A DNA stretch of 64,000 nucleotides from Dipteris shenzhenensis. Lineage: Eukaryota > Polypodiophyta > Polypodiopsida > Gleicheniales. Of the stretch, positions 11,190 through 24,190 are shown piece by piece. The notes under the pieces are model-generated. The model did no database searches and was not told where the DNA came from. It saw only the letters and a list, made by a program, of their open reading frames with translations. A program made the position numbers and the translations under genes. Within the stretch, counting starts at the first letter, position 1, and every line of letters starts with the position of its first letter. Location: NCBI GenBank assembly GCA_047967505.1, contig CM106541.1, one strand, 5' to 3'.

Positions 11190-13190
11190 ATGTTGATAAT
11201 TTGGATAAGGCCTATGATAGAATCAGGTGGGATTTTCTTACAGCAGTTCTTGAGTAGTTGGGGTTTGGGCAGGGGTTTATCAGCTTCATCAATCCCCGCT
11301 TTTCCAATGCGGCGGTAGTTATGTGTCTCAATGGAGGAGTTGTGGGTCACTATGACCTCAAAAGATCGGTCAGGCAGGGCTGTCCCCTCATACCGTTACT
11401 GTTTGTGGTGGGCACTATCCCCCTTGTCCACATGCTAAAAGAGAAAGTCGAAGCGAGCTGATTAAGGGGTTAAGCCTCCCGTCTGGTAAATATCTTGCTA
11501 CCCAAGCTTTTCATTAGCGATACCATGTCAATCTTGCTCGAGGATCGTGATACTGTCTACCATCTACTGGATACCATTGAGTGCTTTTGCCAAGCCTTGG
11601 GCTCGAAGTGCAGTTGGCCAAAGACCTTCGTCATCCACAACATGGCTCAAGACCCCCTCGACTGGCTAAAGGACCTCTAGGTTCAAATCATTCCGTTCAT
11701 GGTGAGGTAATCTGATACCTCAACGCTCCACTGGGCATCGGCATTTCCCTCAAACAAAGGTTCGTGTGGTTTAAAGAGAAGATAAAGGCCAAGCTGAGAG
11801 CCTGGCATGGTCTTTTGCTAGGCTGGAATGCTAGGTTTCTGATTGCGCAGTATGTCCTCTCAGCTGCCACGACCTATGTTGCGACAATATGGAATTTCAA
11901 GAAATCTCATTAGCTAAAGATCGAAAGATCATTGCGATCCTTTCTTTGGGCGGAAGAGGAAAATCAGAGGTGCATGCATTATATCTCATGGGAGCTTATT
12001 TGAGTTGCCCAAGCATATGGGTGGGTTGGGGCTACCAAATGTGTGCAATAAGAGTATCTCACTAGTGGGCAAGTGGCTCCCCAAGCTATTCTCTGAGGAC
12101 ATCCTGTCGGTCGAGCTAATAAGGTTCTTTGTGGAACAAGCCAAAGGGCAGAAGGTCAGGTCTGGGCTGGTATGATAGGCTGTACTCCGACTTCCCGTTT
12201 CGTGTTCTAGGCTCCAACATGGCCACAGGCCTAGTCTCAGCTTGGAAGACATGCCTTAAGTTTCTAAACTGGGCTCCTCAGCCAGGGCTGAAGGGGGATG
12301 CAAGCCTCTTCAAATCCATCTGGTGGAGTCGAGCATTTAGAAAGGAGGGCGAGGCGTTTGGTCGGCATGACCTTCATCGTGCCCGGAGTCTATATAAGAA
12401 GGGCATCAAAGTATGGATGGACATTTGGCATCCCTGTGTGGCGGATTGGAAATTTCCTCTACATGAGCTCAAAACCAAGTTTGCCCTCATGCTTGGGTAA
12501 GCGGATCTAATGGCGACAGTCCTCAAAAGAATTTCAGAGGGCTGGCCATCCAATTATGTCCCCGCAGGGTGGCCCACTGGAAAGACCAATGGAGAGTCAG
12601 GAAGACACGTCTTTGCAGAAAATTACTACAAAAGCGACCTACAAGCTCCTCTCCCAAGGAGCGATGCCAGTAAGGAACCTAAAATCCAAGTAGATGTTGA
12701 GGAGGGACCCGAAATGGTGGAGGGACAAGTTTCATCAGTTTTGGAAGATTTGGCATGTAGGCAAAGCTAGATTTCTCCTCTGGAAGTAGCACATCAGTGC
12801 CTTCCCTTGTGGGGCCATCTGGCAAAGCGGTTTGTGATCAATCCGATGTGCCTGATGTGTGGGAGAGACAAGGAGCTAGAACTGCATATGATGTGGAGCT
12901 GCTCGGTGGTGCGTCAGATATGGGCAAAAGTGGAGGGCACGATCAGGAGGATGGGCCTGATGCAGAGTTTCTTTCTTGAGAGCAGCTGGCGTAGGGCTTT
13001 GCTAGGGGATGTCTTGAACCTCTCGTCAACTCTGGCAACAACGTGGCCATATCTGTGGGCTACGGTGCTTTTGGCCATCTAGAAATTAAGGAACAACAAA
13101 AACATTTTTGTAAAAAATGGAGGGGCAATTACGATCCCTCTATTACTCACTTGATTACGTGCTCAATTGGCAATGAATAGAGGTGCCAAC
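11190..13190 (+). mobile_element. LINE remnant A (reverse transcriptase to zinc-binding tail)
   Basis: The reading starts in the reverse transcriptase at LDKAYDRIRWDFL (11,200). It continues through GFGQGFISFI, SVRQGCPL and a degenerate catalytic box FISDTMS (11,515), where family members have FADDT, so the double aspartate is lost. The connection region follows (GWNARFLIAQYVLS, 11,820), then IWWSRAF and a stretch at 12,129-12,500. A reverse-transcriptase zinc-binding motif comes last: CLMCGRDKELELHMMWSC at about 12,846-12,900, a C-x2-C-x8-H-x4-C arrangement. The C-terminal words WATVLLAI and LRNNKN reappear in LINE B. Many stops and shifts are present, the 5' end including any endonuclease is missing, and I could not fix exact ends. 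Non-LTR elements of this kind move by target-primed reverse transcription. Confidence 0.85.
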
Positions 13191-15659
13191 CTTTAATCAA
13201 GTTTGTATGCAAAGAGACTATGGAAACTCTATCCATACATTGATCCTCCAAAACTTTGTGCATGTGGTGAAGCTCTTAAAGCCTTATTTTTCCTTGTTCT
13301 CATTCTCCTTTGCCTTGTTCTCATTCTCAACTTGGAGTCTGTGTCCCATGGAGAGGGCACAATAAGTGTACCTCTCTAAGAGGTTTAATTCCCCTCACAT
13401 GCTACCTCTTAAAAAAAGGTTAGCCCAAGATCGATCCTAGCTATTCAACCATTGTCCTTCATCTTTAAAAGATGACGCTTCTATCTTTGTACTTTTGACA
13501 TGAAAGCTAACCCACGCTAGTTCTTGGAAATAGAGGTGTCCCCATTTTAACATTAAGGGGGTCACTTTCAAATCATACAAAGTGTGCTATGTGATATTGC
13601 ATGCTCTGAATATCACTATAATCAATACCTCTCTAATGGAAGGGAAAATGAAGTCCTCTCTTATGCCTCTCAAATTACACAAAGTGTGGTAGTGATATTG
13701 CATGCTTTGGAGGTCACTATAATCAATGCCTCTTCACTCTAATGAATGGGAAAATGGAGTCCAGTCCAACTCTCTCCCTCATAAAATGGCTCACATATCA
13801 ACATCATTTCCTACTTTCTAAGGGGGATAGACATCCTTCCCCATTTCCTAGGTGCTCTAAAATGTGAATGCATAGGATTCCAGTAAGCCATCTAATGGGC
13901 TAAGAAAAGAAAAACTTAAAAGTGTTTCCCTCATAAGCACCTTTCATCCAAATTTGACAATTGTTCCCTTTCTATTTTTAAACCATGACATTAGACATTT
14001 TCCAACTAAAACATTGGGATGTAAAAGTTTATAAACTTTCTATCACCAAATGTAATGGGATAGCTAAAAACGTCGAGGATCTTTCAGCTTCCATAAATTA
14101 TTATTTTTTGCCAATTATATGTACAGCATTGCATTCCCTTAGCCCTAAGCTAGATGCAAAAAATGTTAGCTTAGCTTATTGTCATGTCACTAGGCTTAAA
14201 ATTATGAATAAATATGGAGACTTTAGCATTTTATGTGTCTCTCTTACTCCTCTATTAGCATTACCCTTGAGTTAGTTCTAATGGAAACATTTAAGTTTTC
14301 CCCATTAGGTCAATCTTAAAGTATTACCTTACTAAATTCATACAAAATTCATCAACTTTGGAGTCATATGTATAGCTCCTTATTAAAAGCTTGCCATATT
14401 TTTTTTTTAAAGATCAATGTGGGAAGAAATTCAAGAGATGCTAAGCCAAGACACTAAACTTACTAACATTAAAGGACATAAGACACTACCCTTTCCAAGA
14501 AATTATCAGTTATCATTCATTAGAGGCATATTTATGCAAACCAAATTGCTCACAATTAATTGCAAATGAATGGTGGAGGTCAAGCATAGAAGGAGGTTAG
14601 GGGGTTACTCGTGCATGCAAACAAGACTACAATAACACTGTAGACACATGGAGTTGAAGCTAGTTGTCCCAGACATGAAACTCCCTTTTCAAAACCGCAT
14701 GTCATTGTTCTCCTCTATATTAGCAAGGGGATTTACAAACTCAATTAAAAACTTTGGGGAAAATGCATGTGCATCATATATTGGCCAATTTCGTGTATCG
14801 CATCCTAAATTATAAAAAGATATAATTATCGAGCCTAAATAGAGCCTTTTCCCCTAATCTTTAAATGATAGATTTATGAAGGGTTTCCCCAAAGGGATCA
14901 AGGCCTTTGGCTCCACATGAGTGCTTAAGAGAATTCCTTAACATGCTTGCTAGATACTTTTATTATTTTCTTTGAAGGGTTATGGTTTGTTCATGAGATA
15001 ACCCAAACATACACCACTTTATAAGAAGACTCTAGACCTTATGAGCCAAAAAGGAGTATGGAAGTTGTGAAATCATGCTTCAATTGTGTGAACCCCCTTC
15101 CCAAATGTAGTCTATATTGATTTCAATTCAAATGGTCCTTTTCATAATTACAGGTACTTATGTTTTCCCAACAAATTAGTCAAGCTACAAATATCGCTTG
15201 AGTATCGCCTATGGTTGTATTGCGTACCAAGTTGTTTGATGAAGTCCTTCATTGAGGAGAGAAATCAAGCTCACCATCTTTAGTGCCAAGATTATGGCAG
15301 ATTTGCCAGGCTAGCATGCGATGGTATGGTGGCAAAACTATCGTTAGATTAAGTTGTGTGGGCTAGTAACTAGTAGTTTGCATTGATAGGCATTCCTTGA
15401 TAGACAACAATAAACCAAATTACACAGGTCCATTGAGCATAGATGAAATGAGAAATTATGTTCTTATGGGGGGTGTAGGTTGTTAGTGTAGCTCTTGTGG
15501 ACATGAGCATCTTATCATGTGGATAGATGGCATTACGCGCACATTGTGTATTTCCCTTGAAATGCAAGTAATGTCATCATGATCATGGGGAGGCATATTG
15601 GCTTTTCTCCAAGCAAGTTAGCAAAACATGGGACATTGGGATGTTGCATGAGGAGACAA
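13191..15659. other. Non-coding, with one local duplication
   Basis: No gene is recognisable. Bases 13,561-13,650 and 13,671-13,762 are diverged tandem copies sharing acaaagtgtg, gtgatattgcatgct, tcactataatcaat and gggaaaatg, a duplication of about 105 bp. The rest is AT-rich with scattered stops. Confidence 0.65.
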
Positions 15660-16869
15660 ACATGTTGGCATTTTTTATTTTTATTTTTTAAATGAAAGTG
15701 TTGAATATATTAAAGCGATGGTCAACCCAGCCAAAAGGAAGACCTTATACAAAAATTGGCCCAAGGTGGACACAGGTCTAGGGCTTGCGCTGCAGCAGCC
15801 TAATACTTGGCAAAATACCATCGAATTGCTAGGAGGGCTCTGTTGAGCACTGGCTCCTTCATGTGCATGATCAAGCTAAAGTCGCTGAGGTTGGCTTCGG
15901 CTACGCACTTGATTGCTAGAGCACACCTTCCAAAACCCACTTTTTTTTTTTTAATCTGGGTGTTTCGGAACTCCCCCACTGCTAATAGGATCATGGCTCT
16001 GATGTACAACTAGCCAGCCGCTAACGTCGAAGGCATATCAAATGAGTCGCCTACCGAGAAGATCTTCTAGCATCCTTTGAAGTTCAGTTTGGACATCAGT
16101 CCCGAGTGCCATACGGCTTGTTGGAGGCTTCACCATACTTCGGTAGTCACCGGGCAGTTCCAGAATAGTTGGCGCATCGTCTCTATCGCCATCTTGCACA
16201 GTGGGGCATTTAGGGTCGACTTGGATGCTTTTAGCTAGCTTACCCCTCCTAGAAAAGGAAGCTTGCTTTCCCAATTTTACACTCCTTCCAAATTCCTTTG
16301 AATCTAGTTTTCCACCACGCGGGCCATTGTCTTAGCATCCATTTTTTGTTGAGGTCCGAGTTCACTTGGGCATCTTGGGTCGACTTTCTATACACTGTTC
16401 TGGCAGCAATTTTCTTTAGTTGGGTCTTGCCCACCCTCCACTGGATCACCCTATTGGTTTGGGAATTTGATGTGTTTGTAGGCCAGTTTTGGGGGATCCT
16501 CTCCATTACGGCCTTAATCAAGTCCATTTCTCTCACATTGAGTCGATACCTGTGCTGAATCTCCTCCACTGATAGTAGCCAGTTAGCTTTGGCATTGTTC
16601 CAAACATCCAACCACCTCCTTATGCCTTTCTTGCTGATGCTGCGGGCTCTGCGAAGGTCATGCTCAATGAATGGGGTTCCGCAACTCCCCGGTGCATTGC
16701 TCCACCAGATTCCTTCTTCAAGGCTCGCGTCTCCTCTTAGCCCTGACCTTCTAGACCACTTGGCCAAGTGTATGCAACCCTTCCATGCACCTAGTAACCC
16801 TGCAATCAGCGCCAACCCGCGAATTTTCACTAGGAAGTGGAGCTGTTCTGCTTGACATGTTGGCATTTT
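15660..16869 (-). mobile_element. LINE remnant B, 5'-truncated, with 15-bp target duplication
   Basis: The element lies between two copies of acatgttggcatttt (15,660-15,674 and 16,855-16,869). On the minus strand it ends in an A-rich tail (T-rich 15,669-15,691 on plus). Reading minus from 16,854: AWKGCIHLAKW, GDASLEEGIWW, HDLRRARSISKKGIRRW (ORF 16,249-16,875), then after a frameshift a degenerate zinc site CPLC...WNCP near 16,205-16,145, then AMILLAVGEFRNTQI (from 15,985) to a stop near 15,800. This aligns segment by segment with LINE A, so both belong to one family. Only the last part of ORF2 was inserted, typical 5' truncation during target-primed reverse transcription. The first codons of the long ORF are flanking DNA. 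Confidence 0.92.
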
Positions 16870-16944
16870 GACCATTCATAGGTGCACTTTAGGATTTAGG
16901 GTTTAGACTCCTCATATTTGTTGACTCTTAAGGCTCAAAACCTT

Positions 16945-17042
16945 AATCTCTACTATAGGCAAATATTTACTCATGACATTTCTCTAGGAGTGTAATCTCT
17001 AGTATAGGCAAATATTTACTCATGACATTTCTTTAGGAGTGT
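16945..17042. repeat. 49-bp tandem duplication
   Basis: The unit aatctct.ctataggcaaat continuing to aggagtgt occurs at 16,945-16,993 and 16,994-17,042. By eye the two copies differ at only a couple of positions, so the duplication is recent. Confidence 0.92.
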
Positions 17043-20000
17043 TTATAGACAACAAGAGGTTTAATGTTTGGAAAATAGCTTAATTTTATGACTGAATTGA
17101 AAAATGGAGATCTCAAAATCTTTATAGTTTTGTTTTTCCTAACACTTCCAAAGATATTTAAAAGAAGTCCAGTGTTTGAAGTTTTTGAAAAAGGTTTTCA
17201 GTGAATCTCTACCGTTTGTGAATGAGAATTTACTAGAGGCCTGTCTATATAACGCTGGAGTCAACGATACCAGAGATATAACTCTCGAGGCATTTTGCAA
17301 CGTGAAGATTTTTGAATTGAAAAATGTACTCGATTCAAAACACCAAAGCACGGCACCAATGGTTTCACTGCAGAAACAGAGAGGATGGTATTCAACCAGC
17401 CCAGGCTAGCTTCCAGGCTGATTGTCCCGTTGCGCAAGATCGTCTGCAATGGGTTTATGGTAGATGCCAAACGTTGCGTACCTCTGCAGGTGCACGCCGA
17501 AATACTTGTCGAGGTTCAAAAACTGTGGAGCAACAGACCTCGTCCGGACTGTGGCGTTTACCTCCGCTTCACTTTCACACATATTTCAACCGCACCTCGT
17601 TTGAGTCCTCTCATCAGTTTGACGGCTCCTAGCCTTCCACGTATATTGTAGCTTTACAATTACTAGAATATCACCGATTGGTAGCATTCACCCTTTTGGT
17701 AGCAGGCTGCGCTGGCTGCAACTTTAGCTAAGAGAAGATAGTTAAGAGAAGATACTGTTGACTCTTGACGGCTTCCATGGGGCCATGATCCATCTATCAT
17801 CGTTCACAAAGCATGCAGGTACAACGTTTCCTGTGACACAACCTATGATCTCAAGCTGGCTGCATTCCGTGTTTTATTCATCTTCCCCAAGCTCCACCAC
17901 AAGCCCCCAAGCAGCGAATATCCTCTTGGCGGCTTTCCTACACCCACCCTTAATTTTTGTGTATATATGTCCACAACAATGCTGAGCGAATGTTCTGCTG
18001 ACGGCTGCATGTCTATAAGCCACAACAAAGCCGCGCATCTAGATCCTGCCGTGGTGTCTCTCTTTCTACTGTAATGCCACAGATTGGAATCTCTGCCTGC
18101 AATTCCACATATAACTAGCTTCTGTAAACAAAAATTTGTGCTCTTTTTCATTGCTTCAAAGCTGGCCGATCGTCGAGACGTTGTAATCATCGTGCGGTGG
18201 CCTGATAGCATCATCTAGCACATCAAGCAGGCGATGCATTGCTCCCCCTCAACGCTACCGCCAAGCGACGAGCCACAGCGTCTGCCAAGGCACTCACCCA
18301 CAAAAGCACCGAAAGCATCGGCGGACAATCGATACTGGACCCAACACGTTGCGCCACATGAGACAAATCCAATCATCAACAGGGGAGGAATTTCGCTTTT
18401 GTAGACATATCGTTATTGCCAAAAGAGACTCCTTATAGCATCCGCCCCTCCAATACCATCCACTCAAACTTTTCGCGATTGCCCTTGACGGCACGTCGTG
18501 GGGAGATTTCCAAAATAAGCACTGCTTGAGCTCCCCGATGTCCCATCTCTTCTGTATACTCGCATTTTTGGCGCGTGAGATAGGCCATTTACTATTACCA
18601 ACGGCTCAGTCTATGAAGCTAAGAGGTGCCTCCATTGCTTTTGATTTTTTGTGACGTACAAATAAGTTCATGCCATTCACAAAGCTATAGGAAGTCCACT
18701 AAACATTTTGAATGAAATATTTCAATGGAATATAATGTCAATCGGTTAAAAGTTTTTTAGAAAATAAAGTAAACATGTGGAATGTATTGAGGGGGGTTCA
18801 GCCCTAATAAACGGATACAAATGGTGGCCAAAAATGGGCCAATTGCCCTCAGCCACCATTGATCCATGCAGCCACATGTGAGATCACCTTGCAGGCTAAC
18901 CTCAAGTAGGGTACAGCCAACCAAGGGATCCTTTTAGTGGACCACCCAAATCCCCTAGGTTACTTTTGACCATGTCCACAAGGGTCGATTCTTTGGGATT
19001 GATAGAAATAGCCTGTTAGAACACTAGGTTGTTCCGGAGATTGCACAGCTAAACGCTATATACCACAAATGAGTGGTTGTAACACAACAAAGAAAAATCA
19101 CTTTTTAAACCAAAAAGTGCCCATTCTCATCAAAAGCTATGAGATCTCAAAGATTATGCTAATAAAATCAAGTTTTAAAGCCGAGGTAACAATCATTAAC
19201 AAATGGTGTAATGATACCTTTGAGAGACTTTAACAAGGATGTGGCCAGGCCACAAAGCAAAATAATTTCCATGGTTGTTACCACTTCCCATTTATTGAGT
19301 TGTAGCCATTCATTATAAGAAAACAAATTCTGATCTCAAAACATTTTTAAAGCAATATTGCTACCCCTCAATGGTTACTGTATAAATGACAAGCACTCAT
19401 ATGTCATCTACCATGCTAATAAGTGCCTAGCAAGGTATCAATCATCACCAATAGGTGTTGTCAATTCAAGCTATTGGTGCTAGATACAACACATGTATTA
19501 TTTTATGATGCAATGCTTGAGTCTAAAAGCATCCTACAATGAATGCTAATGGCCTAACTTACACAAAATGTCAATGATGAGAATCTTTATTTACTCTTAC
19601 TTAAAGTTTTATATAGCCTTGTTAGTTGTCTAAATACACATATTAAAATGAATCAGATGCTCTTTATATACTACTATTAAAACTTACATATTGCCTCGTT
19701 AGTTGTCTAAACACATGTATTAGAATGCTATCAATACTAAATTAATGTTTTTCTATTTAGAACTAACTCAACCATTGACTATTAAAAAACTAAAGCAAGA
19801 CATGAAGTGACATTACGGTCCATTCTAATTTGATATATACAATGATCATTGATCCATGATTTCCTCCCTTAGTGTCAAATTGGACCACAGTCATGCAGCT
19901 TATTAAAGTATGTATAATATTTTGGAGAATCCATGGGAGAGAGTGGAGTGCACAAGATAGCTATAAAGATGAATATATACATGAACCCATTAGGGTTATA

Positions 20001-20290
20001 GTTTGATCCGAATCCCCTCCTATTCCATATATCTGTAGTGCAATTTATACCATCCTTAAACCCCTATTAAATTGCATTGGATAAGTAGAGGGTTCATGTA
20101 CAAGAGCTTTTCGTGGATTTTATTTGGTGTCTAACTGCACGTCTATCAATGCATCTAAAGTATGTTTTAGACACACCCATAGACGCACTCCATAGTACAA
20201 ACACACTCTTAGACATGCTTTTAGATGCTCCATAGAGTTTTAACATTTACAACTCATCCAAGGACAAATTTTTTGGGCTGTTTATATGTA
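17043..20290. other. Long stretch without an identifiable gene
   Basis: Bases 17,140-18,540 are less AT-rich than the surroundings and contain several overlapping medium ORFs on both strands. Examples are minus 17,843-18,214 (123 codons) and a minus reading around 17,500-17,380 containing YFGVHLQRYATFGIYHKP before a stop. None shows a family motif I know, and no splice-consistent model emerged. It may be an old gene or retrocopy. From 18,600 to 20,290 the sequence is AT-rich and I see nothing coding. Confidence 0.45.
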
Positions 20291-20292
20291 GG

Positions 20293-20479
20293 ATGTCTTC
20301 ATCGTCAACAAGTAGCTCTAGTGAGGATGAATCCCTCTGTATTCACCATCGTGAAATGTGGTTGGAGCAAAAAATCAAATGTATGTGTGATCGATGTCGA
20401 GGAAACATGTATCGTGCACATAGAATTACACTTAATCACGTCTCAAAGTATGGAGAATGGGATGTGACCGTAAACATGG
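20293..20479 (+). CDS. Possible exon of an unknown cysteine-containing protein
   Basis: From an ATG at 20,293 the reading gives a serine/acid-rich start (MSSSSTSSSSEDES), then CMCDRCRGNM and HVSKYGEW. It reaches ATG-GTAAGT at 20,477-20,485, a strong plant 5' splice site. The CxCxxC cluster followed by a histidine and GEW recalls the short N-terminal zinc site of plant transposon proteins (TNP2-like or related), but the match is loose. I find no next exon. It is probably a fragment of a decayed element; chance is a real alternative. Confidence 0.25.
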
Positions 20480-20629
20480 TAAGTGTTAAAGAATTAAGGT
20501 TGATTGAGATACATATGCGTGTTCATGTGTTTGAGTTATGATCCCGTTTTAATTTGATACAAGATGTAGTGCCACACCCGCATATGTTGCCCTATGCTCG
20601 TTTTAATTTCACTTTCTGTATTCTCTGTT

Positions 20630-20815
20630 TTGTGTCTAAATCCACATCTAAATTAGCATCTAAGTCACAGTGTAGATGCACTAATAGACGCACTAATAGA
20701 CACACAAATAGACGCGCTATTAGATGTGCCCGTATTTTTGCTATTCCAACAATGCCTATAGATGCGCCCGCTATTTTGCGCATCTATCAAGCACGTCTAT
20801 AGTTGCTTTGTATTG
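20630..20815. repeat. Degenerate 11-12-bp tandem words (aatagacgcact)
   Basis: Words close to ctaatagacgcac recur at roughly 11-12-bp spacing between 20,680 and 20,735. Looser relatives (catctaaattagcatctaag, cacgtctatag) extend the cluster from 20,630 to 20,815. A similar patch with cgtctatcaatgcatcta and tagacacacc occurs at 20,140-20,240. Minisatellite-like, non-coding. Confidence 0.6.
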
Positions 20816-22640
20816 TTGTGACATGATGCAATGAAGAGTTTGAAAAAGAAAAGCGAACAAGTTAGAGTAGTATGTGCACACGTGAGCATAGTGGCTACAC
20901 ATTGAAAGCTTGTACATGAGTACAACTTAAATGATCCTATATCTAAATATGCATTTCCCCTTCTTAAGTTGTGGAGCATCCTTCTCCTTTGGAAATAAAA
21001 CATGAAAAATAGGCTGAAGGGATGAGGGAAGGATGCCAAAGAGAATGAAGTCCACTTGGATTACCGAATGGTCAACCAAAAGATACTTATGTGAATAATT
21101 GTACGCTGGATATGGCTAGGCCATGAATAATGAACATGTCAAAGAGGAACATGTCATAAGTCACTGTGTACTATTGAGATGATGTGATGCTAATCCATAC
21201 ATCTATGAAGATATAATCTAAAAACTTATGACAAAAAAGGATGTCACCAATCCAAAAGAAATGACAGCATTGCCTAAGTTATGCTATGGTATCGTACTCT
21301 TTGCTATGTAATGCGGGGTCATAGAAGGTATTATAGTCTCTATAGATAAAATGATCCAAGGGCTACATAAAAATTGGGGTCGAAGGTGTAGGTAATAGGT
21401 ATAATACTATGATTTGTTGAAGAGGGCTGAAAAATGGACAAGTCAGTGTAGCCTATCAAACCTATTAACACTATTATAGATTGTTTGGGTAATTGCAAAT
21501 GTCTCTCCTTAAAGATTCTCTCAAAATTAGGAGAAACTCGATTATTTTTAAAAAATGTGCATAAAATTTATAGTAGAGCAATTTATCAAAAGGCTAAAAT
21601 ATATAGTATTTTAGGTTCTTGAAAAATTTTATTACATAGAATATACAATATTCACTAAAACTACAAACTCAAACTTCTCATTTTGGGATGCAAGGAAATT
21701 ATAATGAAAATGTATGTAATTCAATACACAAAAAGATATTAGAACATATGAGCAAATGAAACATTATTGAAAATTTTCAATCCTTTTATTGAATTGGCTG
21801 TAGCACTTGTACATACACATAATTTGTCTCTAAATTTCATGCAATTTGAATTTAATAGGCACTATTGATTTTACATGCACACGTGATGCCTTAAATTCAT
21901 TAAATTTTTAAAATGATCATGCTTGAGATCATGAAGATCATAAGATACGTGCAACTATTCAAATTTTAGTTCCATACTCTAAAAGATAAGAAATGAAACT
22001 ATTATATGCATCATAACTTATATTTGTCATTTAAGTTTGTAAAATTTGGAATTACTAAATATTACATTGTTTGTCATGTCAAGAATGCCTTCGCTTATTA
22101 ATGCTCGAGACATAAACAAAGTACTTCTCTTGACATAGAAGAGATATGTAACATATTGCAAATGCTTTGGGAAACATTTACAATTACCCAAAAATTTTGC
22201 ACTTTTACAAGATAAGAACCAAATTTTAAAACATAAGAAACAAACTAAAGTATCCATTAAAAACATTGACTTTATACATGAAGTTTTATATCTATCTCAT
22301 TGAATTCGTAGTAAGTATACTTGAATCTCCTTATGTCACACCAGTATTGAATACAAAACTAAATTGCATACAACACAAGCTAACTAAGTTTTTACATCAT
22401 GCTTTGATTTTTAAAACATGATGATAAATTATTATGTATAAACTACCATGTAATAAAAACAATGTTCGTAAGTTTTCACATGACTTAATAAATTTTCCTG
22501 AACTAAAATATACTATATGGTTTACACATGGATATATAAAGCACTTAAATTTGAACTTTTGAAAGAGTTAAAGCATGAAGAAAAAGAGTTCCATGCAAAA
22601 GTAGCATACTGTAAAGTTTCTTTGAGACATTACAATTAAT
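20816..22640. other. AT-rich, no gene found
   Basis: Strongly AT-rich with only short, unconvincing ORFs and no repeats longer than a few bases that I could follow. Confidence 0.6.
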
Positions 22641-22784
22641 AGGGGTCAACGTTAGCTTGGGTGTAGCCAATCACGAAACTATTTTTGGGGCCATTTCGGG
22701 GCCGTTACATGATGTGCTTCTGTCGGTGAATATTTGAATTTTGGGCAAACCCACACTCTCGCCAAAAATTTTCCCGACATCATG

Positions 22785-23230
22785 AAGGCACACTGGCGTA
22801 ATAATGAGACGCAATCTATTTGTTCAGAACATCGCATAGGTCGACACATGGCATCTCTGCACTGCTTCATGTAGCACAGTCTCTGGCCTATGTCGCGTTA
22901 TCACTTATTATCGCACAGCCTTTTGTTGTAGCTTTGCCACCTGTCGCTGGGTACGCACCCATGTAGATCATTAAAATTGAAGGTTGGCTTGGAGAGACCA
23001 TTGCACTGGTTCTTGCCATAATAATTACATGCAATCTATCATTCTGGACACTGCCACAGTGCAGGCCTGACCACCTGTCATCATGTGGCCTTTTGTCGCT
23101 TCTTTGCCCGTAGCCCATGCAAATCATAGGTTGGATTAGAGAGACCACTGTGCTGGTTTTTGTTATAATAATGAGACGCAATCTATCATTCTAACCATCG
23201 CCTCAGTGTAGTCTCTAGCGTGACCACCTA
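22785..23230. repeat. Three imperfect direct repeats (gacgcaatctatcattct)
   Basis: The segment ataatgagacgcaatctat (or attacatgcaatctat) recurs near 22,798, 23,020 and 23,165. Each copy is preceded by a gagagaccac/tgt.ctggttt-type word and followed by a ..cgcc/gccacagtg..tgaccacct word. Spacings are about 222 and 145 bp. No coding content. Confidence 0.7.
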
Positions 23231-24190
23231 CATCGCCCAAAATTCAAGGCTGAGAGCCTTAAATAAAAGATTACAAGTAGCGGCCATAACCATTTAAATA
23301 CAAATATAAAAGTTAACAATAGTGCATACAAAGAGCCTGAAATTGAACAAAAAGAGATTACGTAAATGCCTTAGAGACCAAAACATTACATCAAGTGAGC
23401 CAAAAGATAGTTGAGCTCGCCCAAAAGATTACCTCCAGCCATTGCTGAGAGCTACATCTGAGCAAGAGGGAATTGTACAACTCAATTTTCAGCCAGTCTA
23501 GCTTGTTGCATTAAAAATTTTTAGGGATCCAAAGGAGGATACGATGGAGAGGCTAAAGACCATGCACATTGCCAAGGACTCAGTTAATCACCCCCCAGTA
23601 AGTTGTGAGTACTCTGGTTTGAAAATATTGAGGGCTTCATCGACATCTAGGGGGAACCCATACAACACAGCCATAAAGAGGCCCTCTGTGAGCATGTTAT
23701 CCAAGGTGATGGCATTCAGATGTGTGGGGAGTCGCCTATGGAAACGGAGGGTCTCCACTAGTGTGAGCATTTCTATTCCACGTGAGTGTAATGCAATTAC
23801 CTTATATGAGAAGGCAGATATTATTGGGATCATAGAGCATCGAGGGGGGGACCAAATAGGCATGGTAAAGATGAGTGGGTGAGCAGAAGATGAGCAAGGG
23901 AGCAAATGCAGTGATGAGAGTTGGAGGAGGGAGCATGGAGCAAAGTAGAGCAGGGGCAAAAAAGAGATAGAGGATAGAGGAGGGGTGTGGAGCAAAGTAG
24001 TAGAGCATGGGCGGATCAAAGCAACATAGTAAAATGCCAAATGCCACAGATCTTATATATATTATAAAGTTCGAGCCACTGTGGTGGTTGGAGCCCGAGG
24101 TTCCATCCATATTTATTGTAGGCCATCACAGTGGAGGAATCCCCTAGACGGGCTAGTAATCATGAAGAAGACACCATGTGGTGCCACTCT
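23231..24190. other. No convincing gene; unidentified minus ORF
   Basis: A minus ORF at 23,588-24,040 has a hydrophobic, low-complexity N-terminal half and a plausible C-terminal half (LVETLRFHRRLPTHLNAITL). I do not recognise it and no start context supports it. The plus strand of 23,880-24,000 is G/A-rich. Confidence 0.35.

Noticed and set aside
17139-18500. Possible host gene
   Set aside because: Several medium ORFs in less AT-rich DNA, but no family motif, no consistent splice model and a stop in the best reading. Left as unassigned sequence.
18780-19030. A third LINE 3' end resembling the LINE B tail region
   Set aside because: Only loose similarity (gaat.tatt.a..g.ggt.. and atacaaa..tggcc); no coding part or target duplication.
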